NCBI GenBank assembly: GCA_023396665.1
Contig: JAEWVL010000294.1
Span: 1-16,485 of the forward strand
Source of the DNA: Spirochaetota bacterium
GTDB taxonomy: Bacteria; Spirochaetota; UBA4802; JAFGJZ01
Length of the DNA: 16,485 nucleotides
Reading direction: 5' to 3'
This document shows, piece after piece, positions 1 through 7,486 of this stretch (the stretch's first letter is position 1; the number at the start of each line of letters is the position of its first letter). Position numbers and translations under genes: made by a program. The notes below the pieces were generated by a model, which was given only the letters and a program-made list of their open reading frames with translations, did not search any database and was not told the DNA's origin.

Positions 1-207
1 CTCCGCGCGGTGCCCGAAGTAGTGCGTGTTTCTATTCTCTTATCGAAAGCGCCAAAGTTAACAATCTTGAACCGTATTATTATCTGCGCTATATCTTTGA
101 AAAATTGCCTGAGTGTAAAAATGAAGAAGAAATCCGGGGTCTCCTGCCGGATATGCTTATTCCGGAAATGATTAAGATCTTCTGACTGGGGCGAATTTGA
201 CGCTTAC
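1..207 (+). mobile_element. Right end of an IS66-family insertion sequence (partial)
   Basis: The window starts inside an IS66-family element. Its transposase reading frame ends at 185, and 22 bases later the strand ends in a terminal repeat that reads GTAAGCGTCAAA from outside inwards (reverse complement of 196-207). IS66-family ends characteristically begin with GTAA and the family makes 8-bp target duplications; the 8 bases next to the end are GGTTATAA (208-215). The boundary is supported independently: the beta-barrel gene on the minus strand matches its intact paralogue (stop at 3050) up to the residues encoded just right of 207 and then diverges completely. The left end and the second target-site copy lie outside the window. 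Confidence 0.85.
3..185 (+). CDS. tnpC: IS66 family transposase, C-terminal fragment
   Basis: This is the last 61 or so codons of an IS66 TnpC transposase; the start lies outside the window. The translated end contains the typical IS66 C-terminal block: a Gly-Ala-Arg-Ser-Ser-Ala-Cys segment, then a Tyr-Ser-Leu-Ile-Glu-Ser-Ala-Lys helix, then Asn-Leu-Glu-Pro-Tyr followed by Tyr-Leu-Arg-Tyr, and an LP-rich tail (family knowledge: the C-terminal IS66 domain after the DDE catalytic core). The DDE residues are not in view, so activity of the element cannot be judged. Only 22 bases separate the stop from the terminal repeat, as expected for this family. Confidence 0.85.
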   Translation, partial: PRGARSSACFYSLIESAKVNNLEPYYYLRYIFEKLPECKNEEEIRGLLPDMLIPEMIKIF

Positions 208-1273
208 GGTTATAAGCGATATCGAAACGGAAGTTCATCTTGTCTTCCCTGTCGACGATGGCATATCGCAAGCCAAATCCACCCGCATCGTGAGTATGGC
301 GTGATGCAAATGCAAAAGGATCGTCAGAAACATTTCCGAATCCACCGAAGAGCGTTCCCGCCAATCTTTTCCAGATTGGAAAACGAAATTCACTTTCGAA
401 AGCATATTTACAAGTATCAATAAAGCGCTCGTCATAACCGCGCAAAATAGATTCATTACCACTTGGCCCCATCTCATTCATAAGTGTCAGCGGAACATCA
501 CCCCACTGCCCTTCCCAGAAGCTGTGAATACCGAAAATATAAGTGCGTTTCCTGAACGAAGAAACAATCTGTTCAATATCCCAGAAATGCCGGTAATCAG
601 CGCGTAGTGATAGCGAATCCTGAGTTGCGCCGACATAACTCGTATTATACTTCGTCTGAATATCCAAAGCATTGCCTCTTGTAGTCCAAATCGTATTGTC
701 ACGGGAATCATACAAGAGTCGCAAACCGGGTGCCGAAACACGTGTTCCATCGATCCCGGCAACTGTACCGCTGTCAAGAAGACCGCCCTCTTCAACATCA
801 TAATAATGCACATGCTTGAATTGATAACTCGGCCCCAGCCATAACTTTGTTTCGCCTTTCGGAGAAAGCCGAAACAAAACAAACTGCGTTACCGGTATCG
901 AATCGGAACTGAACGTTTCTCTATCAGAAAGAGAATTATCGGACCCAATACCGTAAAAATCAGTGGGAAAGCGCACAAAACCTATTCTGGCAGTGTAAAG
1001 TATAGTATCATGATTTAAATACTTTTCCAAACCGACATTGGATATCGTCTGATGTTTGAGAGTATATATACCAAGAAACTGTATGCGGTCGGTTTCAGCT
1101 TCTTTATTGTTACTATCATCAAAATTGACAAATAGTATTGCACCAAGCATCAGACTTGTTGTTCCGGAATAGGCTATCACGGGAAACGGAGTGAAAGATA
1201 TTTCCTTCTCGTTCGCATATGTTACGGTACTCAACATGACCAGCAGGAAAAAAGTACAAAGTATTTTTTTCAT
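89..1273 (-). pseudogene. POTRA-less Omp85-type outer-membrane barrel, 3' end replaced by IS66 sequence
   Basis: This is a BamA/TamA-like (bacterial surface antigen, D15) beta-barrel without POTRA domains. From the ATG at 1273 it has a signal peptide (MKK, hydrophobic core, cleavage after about residue 20, Thr-Tyr-Ala) and goes straight into barrel sequence. An Ile-Leu-Arg-Gly-Tyr stretch at about residues 276-280 matches the (V/I)RG(F/Y) loop-6 motif of Omp85 proteins. It is clearly similar along its whole length to the gene ending at 3050. Native sequence stops at an Ala-Tyr-Asn at residues 353-355; the remaining 39 codons are antisense IS66 end sequence up to a stop at 89. The paralogue has 15 more residues there, ending in Phe, so the last strand and the C-terminal aromatic signal recognised by BamA are missing. 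The chosen start has GGAG five bases upstream; an in-frame ATG at 1294 is possible but would bury the signal peptide. Probably non-functional. Confidence 0.8.
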
Positions 1274-1294
1274 CATCACTCCGTGAATCGACAT

Positions 1295-1513
1295 ATCTCT
1301 TTGACATTATCAGGATAAGTGGCAGCAACTTCATGCCAGAAATCAACATAATGCAACTATTTCTGAAAATCCCTTATTCTGCAGTTTTTACAGAAATAGT
1401 TGTAAACATGCAACTCTCTTCATTGAGTGATCTATTTCAATCAAAAAATACTTTCATATCACAAACGGAAATGCGTTTTTCACAGGCCTCAGATATGCCT
1501 GAACAGTTCCACT
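1295..1513. other. Intergenic region with inverted and direct repeats
   Basis: This gap lies between the propeller gene's stop and the start of the truncated barrel gene. It holds a perfect 12-bp inverted repeat (1354-1365 and 1391-1402) and two direct copies of ATGCAACT (1351-1358 and 1408-1415). No coding frame looks real. A convincing -35/-10 pair for the barrel gene was not found; GATAAT occurs about 20 bases before the GGAG-supported start but without a good -35 at the right distance. Confidence 0.5.
1354..1402. repeat. Perfect 12-bp inverted repeat with 25-base spacer
   Basis: CAACTATTTCTG (1354-1365) and its exact reverse complement CAGAAATAGTTG (1391-1402) flank 25 bases that contain the palindrome CTGCAG. 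A third CAACT occurs at 1411-1415, so CAACT/AGTTG units occur three times within 62 bases. In RNA it would form a stable long-loop hairpin. It is not followed by a T-run on either strand, so it is not a simple intrinsic terminator. It could be an operator pair, an mRNA structure between two genes, or a remnant of a small mobile repeat. Confidence 0.6.
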
Positions 1514-2332
1514 TTACTCATTCACCGTTAAGTAGCCCGAATCGGGTGAAAGAAAGATAGTGGCCGTCGGATTCAGATTGCAGGGAATCTTTTCGCCACT
1601 GAAATGTATCCCCCCGTCATCTGAACGAAGAACGACAACAGCACTATTTTTGCTATTTTCAGCCGGTGCAATAACGGCGATAGTAAATGTTTGATCATCT
1701 TTGAAACGCAGTGCAACAGCATTGGCACTTAACCGCCAGTTCAGTTTATATTCTTCTGCCGGAAGAGCAACACTGCTCCAGGTGGAGCCCAAATCATCAC
1801 TTCGGTGCAGATTCCCCTTGTTATCAATAACCGCCACCTCATCAGAAGAAAAATGATCAATTGCAATAATGAATCCGTCATTTTGCGGTTTATCCATATT
1901 CTTCCAGCTTTTACCCGCATCAACAGTATATTTTATTTCTCCACTCGAAGTTAAAATACTACCACGCTCGCTATTAAAAAAATTCACGAGTACAATCTTG
2001 CCTGATACCGGTGTTTCCAATTTAGTCCACGCCGTTCCATCTTCGCTGAAACTGACTGTACCGCCGTTACCGGCATGGATCAATTCTCCGGAATCAAGTG
2101 CATCAATTGCAAAACGGCACATAGTGTTGTTCTGAGCGCGTGGCCATTCTTTTCCGCTGTCATTCGTATAATGTATTTCTCCTGCATATCCAGCAGTTAT
2201 TCCGAGGTGCTCATTTACAAATCCGGCAACCGTATGGGTAAAGGAGATATTACTTTCAGAAACCTTTTCCCATTGTGCACGCGAACAGGAAACAAATAAT
2301 AACATTAACAATACTGTTGTCTTTTTTTTCAT
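1514..2332 (-). CDS. Ycf48/BNR-type beta-propeller protein, probable lipoprotein
   Basis: From the ATG at 2332 the product has 272 residues. It opens with a signal sequence ending in Leu-Leu-Phe-Val-Ser-Cys (Cys16), which resembles a lipobox although Phe at -3 is not the usual residue. The rest contains five Asp-box (S/T-x-D-x-G-x-x-W) turns, at about residues 56-63, 96-102, 136-143, 178-185 and a degenerate one at 237-243, spaced 40-60 residues apart. That is the pattern of BNR/sialidase-type and Ycf48-like beta-propellers. Such propellers act in protein assembly or carbohydrate binding; no catalytic sialidase residues are recognisable. The start is fixed by GGAGGA six bases upstream; a longer frame to 2416 has no such site and would run across the predicted promoter. 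Lying between two Omp85-type barrel genes, it might be a periplasmic partner of a barrel, as the propeller lipoprotein BamB is for BamA (inference). Confidence 0.75.
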   Translation of the reverse strand: MKKKTTVLLMLLFVSCSRAQWEKVSESNISFTHTVAGFVNEHLGITAGYAGEIHYTNDSGKEWPRAQNNTMCRFAIDALDSGELIHAGNGGTVSFSEDGTAWTKLETPVSGKIVLVNFFNSERGSILTSSGEIKYTVDAGKSWKNMDKPQNDGFIIAIDHFSSDEVAVIDNKGNLHRSDDLGSTWSSVALPAEEYKLNWRLSANAVALRFKDDQTFTIAVIAPAENSKNSAVVVLRSDDGGIHFSGEKIPCNLNPTATIFLSPDSGYLTVNE

Positions 2333-2395
2333 ACATTCCTCCATAGCTTTTACTGGAATTATTCTATTCCATACAGAGAAAACGCACAAGAGTCG

Positions 2396-2424
2396 ATTAT
2401 CAATGCGAATCTGCAAATCGTCAA
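2396..2424 (-). promoter_or_regulatory. Sigma-70-type promoter for the beta-propeller gene
   Basis: On the minus strand, TTGACG (2424-2419) and GATAAT (2401-2396) are separated by exactly 17 bases. They match the sigma-70 consensus at five of six positions each. The expected start site near 2389 would leave a leader of about 57 bases before the ATG at 2332, consistent with the propeller gene being transcribed on its own. Confidence 0.6.
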
Positions 2425-2513
2425 TAAGGGAAGGTGTATTTGTACTACAAAGTGTGTTTATCTTTTGTTCGTGATGGGTTTCGGCTGTTTTCTGTTTGTG
2501 TTGGTCTTTTTTC

Positions 2514-2963
2514 CTATGTTGGGGTCATTTTTCCTTCTACTTCCCACAAAACATGCCATTCGGGACAATGATTTCCTTCATTATGTCTCATAAAATGTTT
2601 ATAGCTCACGTAGTTATGTTTGACAGGTCTTTTATCTTCTATTTCGGCCACAATCTCATCAAGAAATTCAGCTAAGGCTCTCGTAACCATTAAGGAAACA
2701 GAAAAACGGCAAAAAACGCGAAAATTAATAGCAAGATTATAAACATCGACATCAAAAACCAGGCCGACGATACCATACCCGGCACCATCTGGCTGATATT
2801 CGACAAGCCGTGAGATTCGGGAGTGTTTTAAACATGCATGATGATGTGCGAAATATTTCCGCAAACAATGGTTAATTACAAAAGAATGCCCCTTAGCAAT
2901 CCTTTCGCAAACATCACTAAGCTTATCAGCATCATGCAAGAGAAGGTTGACGGAAGTTCTCAT
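2514..2963 (-). CDS. Hypothetical protein with two ribbon-helix-helix-like motifs
   Basis: This 149-residue protein is not assigned to a named family. Residues 3-38 read like a CopG/Arc-type ribbon-helix-helix: a short strand (Ser-Val-Asn-Leu-Leu-Leu), a helix starting at Asp11, a Lys-Gly-His-Ser turn and a second helix ending in Leu-Arg-Lys-Tyr-Phe. Residues 74-108 repeat the pattern: a Val-Tyr-Asn-Leu-Ala strand or helix, a Phe-Ser-Val-Ser turn and a helix with Arg-Ala-Leu-Ala-Glu-Phe-Leu. If right, one chain would hold both halves of a DNA-binding unit. There is no signal peptide or membrane segment, so it should be cytoplasmic. The tail is rich in His and contains Cys133. The start is well supported by AAGGAGA seven bases upstream. 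It lies 86 bases downstream of the intact barrel gene. A regulatory role for the cluster is inference. Confidence 0.6.
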   Translation of the reverse strand: MRTSVNLLLHDADKLSDVCERIAKGHSFVINHCLRKYFAHHHACLKHSRISRLVEYQPDGAGYGIVGLVFDVDVYNLAINFRVFCRFSVSLMVTRALAEFLDEIVAEIEDKRPVKHNYVSYKHFMRHNEGNHCPEWHVLWEVEGKMTPT

Positions 2964-3049
2964 TACAATTCTCCTTTTGTATAATACGTTTTCAAAAGAA
3001 GAATTGAAAAAAATATCTCACTTAATAAAAATAAATGAACGTGTTTTGA

Positions 3050-4219
3050 TCAAAAAGCCTCCATGACATCAAAGCAAACATAGGGACTGCCCTCCCTGTT
3101 GTAGGCCAGGTCTAGGCGCAAATTGAGTTTATCATCTCCGTCAATAAGTGCATAACGGAAACCAAGACCGCCGGCAAAATGCACATCACTATAATGAAAA
3201 TCCAATGGATCAGCTGCGACATCACCAAAACCGCCGAATACTGTTCCGGAAAAGGATTTCCAGATCGGATATCGGAATTCGGTCTCAATCGCATATTTAC
3301 ACTTCTCCTGGTATCCTGTACCATATCCGCGCAAAATAACATCCCCACCAAGTTCGCTCATAAGCGTAAGCGGAACATCACCTCCCTGCGCTTTACCGAA
3401 AGCGCGTATTCCGAATATGTAGGATTTTTTGTCGAGGCTGTCTAAAAAATCCGCGAGATCCCAGAAATGACGATAATCAACAGTTACACCAGCGCACTCC
3501 TGAGTCGCACCGAGCATCTCTGAATTATAATCCATTGTCGCCTCAAAATAACTTCCGCGTGTAGACCACATTCCGTTATCCCGGGTATCATAGATGAATT
3601 CAAGGCCGGGAGCCGAAACAATAGTACCGTCAATGCCCGAAACAACACCGCTGTCGAGCATCCCCCCGTCTTCAATATCGCTGTACTTGACATTTCGAAA
3701 CAAGTAAGCGGGGCCTATCCATATTTTCGGCCGACGATCAGTCACACGAAACAGAAGGGATTCCTCTACACCATAGTGCTTTGAATTAAATTCTTCCTTT
3801 CGTTTTTCTGAATTTTTGGTTCCAAGACCATAAAACTCAGTGGGGAAATATACGTACTCAAATTGCCCTTTATTCATAATTCTATAATTTAACAAATATT
3901 TCTCATATTGTGCCTTTGCCTGTATTTGCTTCTTCAGAGTGTATATACCGATAAAAGCGAGTCTGTCGGTCTCCGCATCTTCATTTTGAGTATCATCGAA
4001 TAGCACAAACAACATGGCGCCCAGCATCAAACTGGTTGCATCCTGATATGCAATAACAGGAAAAGGTGCCATACGTACACTTTTCGGAGAAGAATAATCC
4101 GCAGTATCACTGGTATTTGTTTCAGCCAAAAGTAACTGCCCATTTCCCGTATTTTCTGCAGCATTAGCATGAATCCCCAGCAGGATAATAGCATAAAAAA
4201 CAATAGCAACTTTTTTCAT
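3050..4219 (-). CDS. POTRA-less Omp85-type outer-membrane beta-barrel protein (intact paralogue)
   Basis: The product has 389 residues from the ATG at 4219 (an in-frame TTG at 4225 is a less likely start). It has a signal peptide (MKK, hydrophobic core, cleavage near His-Ala-Asn-Ala-Ala), a short variable segment to about residue 45, and then a surface-antigen (Omp85/BamA C-terminal) barrel. An Ile-Leu-Arg-Gly-Tyr stretch with RGY at 297-299 matches the conserved loop-6 (V/I)RG(F/Y) motif, and the chain ends in Phe as BamA substrates do. No POTRA domain fits between signal and barrel, unlike BamA or TamA. It closely resembles the truncated gene read from 1273, with shared blocks such as Ala-Pro/Thr-Pro-Phe-Pro-Val-Ile-Ala-Tyr and Gly-Asp-Val-Pro-Leu-Thr-Leu-Met. 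Function is unknown; POTRA-less Omp85 proteins are proposed to act in lipid or small-molecule passage rather than protein insertion. The ribosome site is weak (GGAA about nine bases upstream). Confidence 0.78.
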   Translation of the reverse strand: MKKVAIVFYAIILLGIHANAAENTGNGQLLLAETNTSDTADYSSPKSVRMAPFPVIAYQDATSLMLGAMLFVLFDDTQNEDAETDRLAFIGIYTLKKQIQAKAQYEKYLLNYRIMNKGQFEYVYFPTEFYGLGTKNSEKRKEEFNSKHYGVEESLLFRVTDRRPKIWIGPAYLFRNVKYSDIEDGGMLDSGVVSGIDGTIVSAPGLEFIYDTRDNGMWSTRGSYFEATMDYNSEMLGATQECAGVTVDYRHFWDLADFLDSLDKKSYIFGIRAFGKAQGGDVPLTLMSELGGDVILRGYGTGYQEKCKYAIETEFRYPIWKSFSGTVFGGFGDVAADPLDFHYSDVHFAGGLGFRYALIDGDDKLNLRLDLAYNREGSPYVCFDVMEAF

Positions 4220-4298
4220 GTTCAAAATTCCATGTCATTAATCTTAAAATTTGCAACGAAGTCAACAAAGAAGAAACCACATCCTTCGTCTATCCAAG

Positions 4299-4307
4299 AT
4301 TATAACA
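4299..4307 (-). promoter_or_regulatory. Extended -10 promoter for the intact barrel gene
   Basis: On the minus strand this reads TGTTATAAT, a perfect -10 hexamer with an upstream TGN extension. The -35 position is poor, which extended -10 promoters tolerate. A start near 4292 would give a leader of about 72 bases. A second candidate, TTGACT followed 17 bases later by ATTAAT, lies closer to the gene. Confidence 0.4.
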
Positions 4308-4385
4308 ACCTCTCCATGAGAAATGATAATTATTTCTTACCGTGAAACAAAAAATTTAAACGACATATACTGACAAGCCGCGTAA

Positions 4386-5414
4386 TCATGCCTTTTTATT
4401 CAGATTTTTCTCCACCTGCATCATGATTACAACAAGCGCGATACCGATCACACAGGCAATTACGCTAACCAGAAAATTTCCATTCATTTCCGGAAAAACA
4501 ATAGAGAGAAATACTTTCTCCGGATATCCATCAACCAGATCGGAACCGACAAGCTCGAATTTTCGAAAAGGCCATATTATTACAAGCGAGCCGACAACAA
4601 GACCTCCGAGAAAACCCATCGTCTGGTTAAACCATTTTTCCATCAAAAAACGCAAAAAACGGGTAAAACCAGCAAGCCCCGCAATGATACCAAGACAAAA
4701 AACCATCAAATACGGAATATTAAAATCATTCACCGCTTTCAGAATAACAAAATACTGCCCCATAAGAATCAATAGAAACGACCCGCTAATTCCGGGAAGA
4801 ATCATTGCCGAAATGGCTATAGCCCCTGAGCCAAAAAGAACCAGAGCTGTAACCGGTTCAAATGATGAATCCTGCACTGCATCTTTTTCGAGCTTTAATT
4901 CATATTTCTGCTGAGCCTTCGTGATTCGCCCCTGATCAGTATCAGCAAACTCAGTAGCTGCTACCGCCATCGCTGCGATAAAAGCGACCAAAACGACACC
5001 AAAAGACCATTTCTTCACTTCTTTGAACGGAACAACTACACTAGCGGCAACCAATCCGAAAAAAAACCCGTATGTCGGATCATGCATATCAACAAGGAGG
5101 TACTCCATCACCGATGCCAGAAAAAAAACTGCAAGCGCCGCCCCGCTGAAAAGAGTCAGTAAAAAAACCAGGTCAATACGCTTCATCTCTTCAGCAAAAT
5201 CATCAATTGCAGCTTTTTTAAATGACAACACCTTGAGAGTAATCACCACAGTCTTCAAAGAGATGCTGTGTATTGCATCGATCAGCCGCTCATATATTCC
5301 GAGAACGAGAGCCATTGTGCCGCCGGAAACACCGGGTATAATATTGGCGATACCGACAACCATCCCCCTTAACACATTTGCGCCGAGCGAACAAAACCGG
5401 TTTTGCTTTTCCAT
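4386..5414 (-). CDS. popT: DUF368 polyprenyl-phosphate translocase (PopT family)
   Basis: This is a polytopic inner-membrane protein of 342 residues from the ATG at 5414. DUF368 proteins (PopT) return undecaprenyl phosphate across the cytoplasmic membrane so that it can be reused for peptidoglycan and other surface polymers. The family hallmark is present twice: Asn-Ile-Ile-Pro-Gly-Val-Ser-Gly-Gly-Thr at about 24-33 and Ile-Leu-Pro-Gly-Ile-Ser-Gly-Ser at 205-212. These are the two re-entrant, pseudo-symmetric repeats. About eight to ten hydrophobic segments are visible. A charged insert at about 155-187 and a polar loop at about 284-310 make it longer than many members. The chosen start has AAAGGA seven bases upstream; the frame runs on to 5549, but that extension lies across the promoter region and has no ribosome site. 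It is transcribed alone, divergently from the DUF2892 gene. Confidence 0.87.
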   Translation of the reverse strand: MEKQNRFCSLGANVLRGMVVGIANIIPGVSGGTMALVLGIYERLIDAIHSISLKTVVITLKVLSFKKAAIDDFAEEMKRIDLVFLLTLFSGAALAVFFLASVMEYLLVDMHDPTYGFFFGLVAASVVVPFKEVKKWSFGVVLVAFIAAMAVAATEFADTDQGRITKAQQKYELKLEKDAVQDSSFEPVTALVLFGSGAIAISAMILPGISGSFLLILMGQYFVILKAVNDFNIPYLMVFCLGIIAGLAGFTRFLRFLMEKWFNQTMGFLGGLVVGSLVIIWPFRKFELVGSDLVDGYPEKVFLSIVFPEMNGNFLVSVIACVIGIALVVIMMQVEKNLNKKA

Positions 5415-5436
5415 ATCAATCCTTTCTCCGTAAATC

Positions 5437-5464
5437 ATTATCACTATACAGACAAATTGCCCAA
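5437..5464 (-). promoter_or_regulatory. Possible promoter for the DUF368 gene
   Basis: On the minus strand, TTGGGC (5464-5459) and GATAAT (5442-5437) are 16 bases apart. The -10 is good and the -35 is poor. The leader before the ATG at 5414 would be only about 16-17 bases, enough to include the AAAGGA ribosome site. Confidence 0.35.
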
Positions 5465-5673
5465 AACAGTGGAGATATTCAAATAGATACAATCTCTCCA
5501 AAGATGTAATCAATTGAATCAGGAATGATTTTTCTGTAAATTTATGCAAACTTTTTTTATTGTTTCAAAAAATGACAATTGAAGACTGTAACTGTAAAAT
5601 TTGGTTTCCATTTGACCCGAATCATATAGAATGGTTTGGGGATAATTATTATTGAGCAGACAGGGGAAAAATC

Positions 5674-5871
5674 ATGAAATCGAATATGAGTAAAATTGAC
5701 CGCATAATCCGTATTATTGTAGCTTTCTTCATTGGTATCCTTTATCTCGGTGATCGCGTAAGCGGTTTTTCGGCATTTATACTCGGAATAATAGCTCTTA
5801 TCGTCTTCTTTAGCGGAGTAAGCGGCTTTTGCCCGCTTTATGCGCTCCTGTTTTCTGATAAAAAGAAGTAA
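5674..5871 (+). CDS. DUF2892 (YgaP-like) small membrane protein
   Basis: This 65-residue protein matches the DUF2892/YgaP transmembrane family. It has a short polar N-terminus with Lys-Ile-Asp-Arg-Ile-Ile-Arg, then two hydrophobic helices (about residues 11-26 and 31-48), a Gly-Phe-Cys-Pro-Leu-Tyr motif at about 51-56 and a basic tail. In YgaP this hairpin anchors a rhodanese domain; here it stands alone, as is common. The Cys-Pro pair is a conserved family feature. The role is unknown. The start has an AGGGGAA ribosome site about seven bases upstream. It is divergent from the DUF368 gene and convergent with the transporter, with 31 bases between the stops and no clear intrinsic terminator. 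Confidence 0.85.
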   Translation: MKSNMSKIDRIIRIIVAFFIGILYLGDRVSGFSAFILGIIALIVFFSGVSGFCPLYALLFSDKKK

Positions 5872-5902
5872 TAGCCGGAAACACTATCAGCTCAATCAAC
5901 CG

Positions 5903-7360
5903 TTATCTCTCACATGATTGAAATTTCTTCAATCGGAATATAGTCAGACAGACCGCCCCTGCACACAATAGTGCGGCCGCAAGATACACTTGACGCATAG
6001 CCGCGACAAAAATCGGCGCCGAAGCGTTATTTGCATGTCCGCCATTTTGCATCAGAAAATACAGCAGCGATACCCCGAAGGTGATTCCGCTGACCATGCC
6101 CAGATTGCGCGCAAAGGCATTGATACTGCCGGTAATTCCGTATTTATCGGGTGGTGACAGAGCCATTAAAATCGCAGTATTAGGTGACTGAAAGATCCCC
6201 TGTCCGCAACCAAGCACAATGCTGGCAAATATTATATACGGGTACGATGAATGCTCGTTTATCACGGCAAGTAATAACAGTCCGCACAACATGACCATCA
6301 GACCTGTAGCGGTAACCGGTCTTGCGCCGCTTCTGTCTGAAATATAACCGCTCAGAGGCGCTACGAAAAATGTCGTCAGCGGAAAAGCAAGCATCAATAC
6401 ACCCGCATGCACTGACGAAAGATGCCGTACATTTTGCAGATAAAACGGATGAATTATGGTCACCGAAAACATAACCAGATAAGAAAGAAAGGAACACAAC
6501 AGGCTAAGTGAAAAAAAAGGGATACGGAATAAAGCGAGTGCGATAAGTGGCTCCTCTGAACTTCGCTCTATCATGATTAAAAGAATAAAGAAAGCGGCCC
6601 CGAAAATAAAGGCGCCATAAATCCAAACCCTGTCAATTTCCAGCTCATGAATATTCAGTAATGACCAGAACACCAGTGTCACTGATAACAGCAGGCATAT
6701 TGCACCAAAGAAATCAGCCTTGCGGGAAATTGTCTCATCGCGTTTCACTTCTTTTCCCAGTCCACGAAAAACAGCAAAGCCCGCCGTAAAAGCAAAAAGT
6801 GATATCGGAATATTTATCAGAAAAACCGATTGCCAGTCAAAATATGCGGCCAGAAAGCCGCCGAGCGGCGGCCCTGACATAGTACCCACCGCTACTGCAC
6901 CGCCAAGCAGTCCCAAAGCTCGTCCGCGCTCTTTGGCCGGGAATGCATCGGCGATGATTCCCTGATTACTCGACATGAACATTGCCGCACCGGCGGCTTG
7001 CAAAATTCTGCATACAACGAGAAACGATAACGAGGTGGAAAGCGCACACAAAAACGATCCCGTTCCAAATACAAGAAATCCCCAGGTAAATACCCGCGTC
7101 TTTCCGATACGATCTGCCATTTTTCCAAAGATGAGAATAAGAGCCGACAGAACAATGAGGTAACTCGTCACCACCCATTGTATCCCGCCAAGATCGGTAT
7201 TGAATCGTTTTGCCATTACGGGAAGTATTACATTAACAATACTCGCATCAAGTGTTCCCATAAAGGGGGAAAGAAGAACAACCGCCAGTATTCTCCAACG
7301 GCAGCAATCAGCTTTTCCCTCCAGTTCAGTCATCCGCCCTTGCACTATCTGATGAGCCAC
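5903..7360 (-). CDS. MFS transporter, DHA2 (EmrB/QacA) family, 14 TM
   Basis: The product has 485 residues with 14 hydrophobic segments, the layout of the DHA2 drug:H+ antiporters. Motif D1 is visible in TM1 (Leu-Asp-Ala-Ser-Ile-Val-Asn-Val), motif A after TM2 (Gly-Lys-Met-Ala-Asp-Arg-Ile-Gly-Lys) and the antiporter motif C in TM5 (Gly-Pro-Pro-Leu-Gly-Gly). Such proteins export hydrophobic or cationic compounds using the proton gradient; the substrate cannot be predicted. No EmrA-type membrane-fusion partner lies beside it, so it probably acts alone in the inner membrane. The start is a GTG at 7360 with AAAGGTGA about eight bases upstream; an in-frame ATG at 7333 has only a close GGG. The last codons contain a 7-bp inverted repeat (5916-5934) inside the coding region. 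Confidence 0.9.
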   Translation of the reverse strand: MAHQIVQGRMTELEGKADCCRWRILAVVLLSPFMGTLDASIVNVILPVMAKRFNTDLGGIQWVVTSYLIVLSALILIFGKMADRIGKTRVFTWGFLVFGTGSFLCALSTSLSFLVVCRILQAAGAAMFMSSNQGIIADAFPAKERGRALGLLGGAVAVGTMSGPPLGGFLAAYFDWQSVFLINIPISLFAFTAGFAVFRGLGKEVKRDETISRKADFFGAICLLLSVTLVFWSLLNIHELEIDRVWIYGAFIFGAAFFILLIMIERSSEEPLIALALFRIPFFSLSLLCSFLSYLVMFSVTIIHPFYLQNVRHLSSVHAGVLMLAFPLTTFFVAPLSGYISDRSGARPVTATGLMVMLCGLLLLAVINEHSSYPYIIFASIVLGCGQGIFQSPNTAILMALSPPDKYGITGSINAFARNLGMVSGITFGVSLLYFLMQNGGHANNASAPIFVAAMRQVYLAAALLCAGAVCLTIFRLKKFQSCER

Positions 7361-7486
7361 CTGATGATCACCTTTCCGTATCTACTTATTCATTACATTC
7401 ACACACAACATGCCGATGAAAAGCACCCGTGTTATAATCATACCTGACGACAAGAGCTTTTGCATCCCGGCATCAATAATCACAAA

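Noticed and set aside
1320..1350. Sigma-54-like promoter (TGGCAT ... TTGCT) on the minus strand upstream of the truncated barrel gene
   Set aside because: The distance between the GG and GC elements is one base shorter than the strict sigma-54 spacing, and no activator site was evident.
3044..3055. Palindrome TTTTGATCAAAA over the stop of the intact barrel gene, as a terminator or operator
   Set aside because: A perfect 12-bp palindrome without a loop or GC-rich stem does not make an intrinsic terminator; with only one copy seen there is no case for an operator.
4423..4914. Plus-strand open frame of 163 codons
   Set aside because: It is antisense to the DUF368 gene, whose motifs are clear; the composition is that of a shadow frame.
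5916..5934. Seven-bp inverted repeat GATTGAA/TTCAATC as terminator between the convergent DUF2892 and transporter genes
   Set aside because: It lies inside the transporter coding region, is AT-rich and has no T-run after it.
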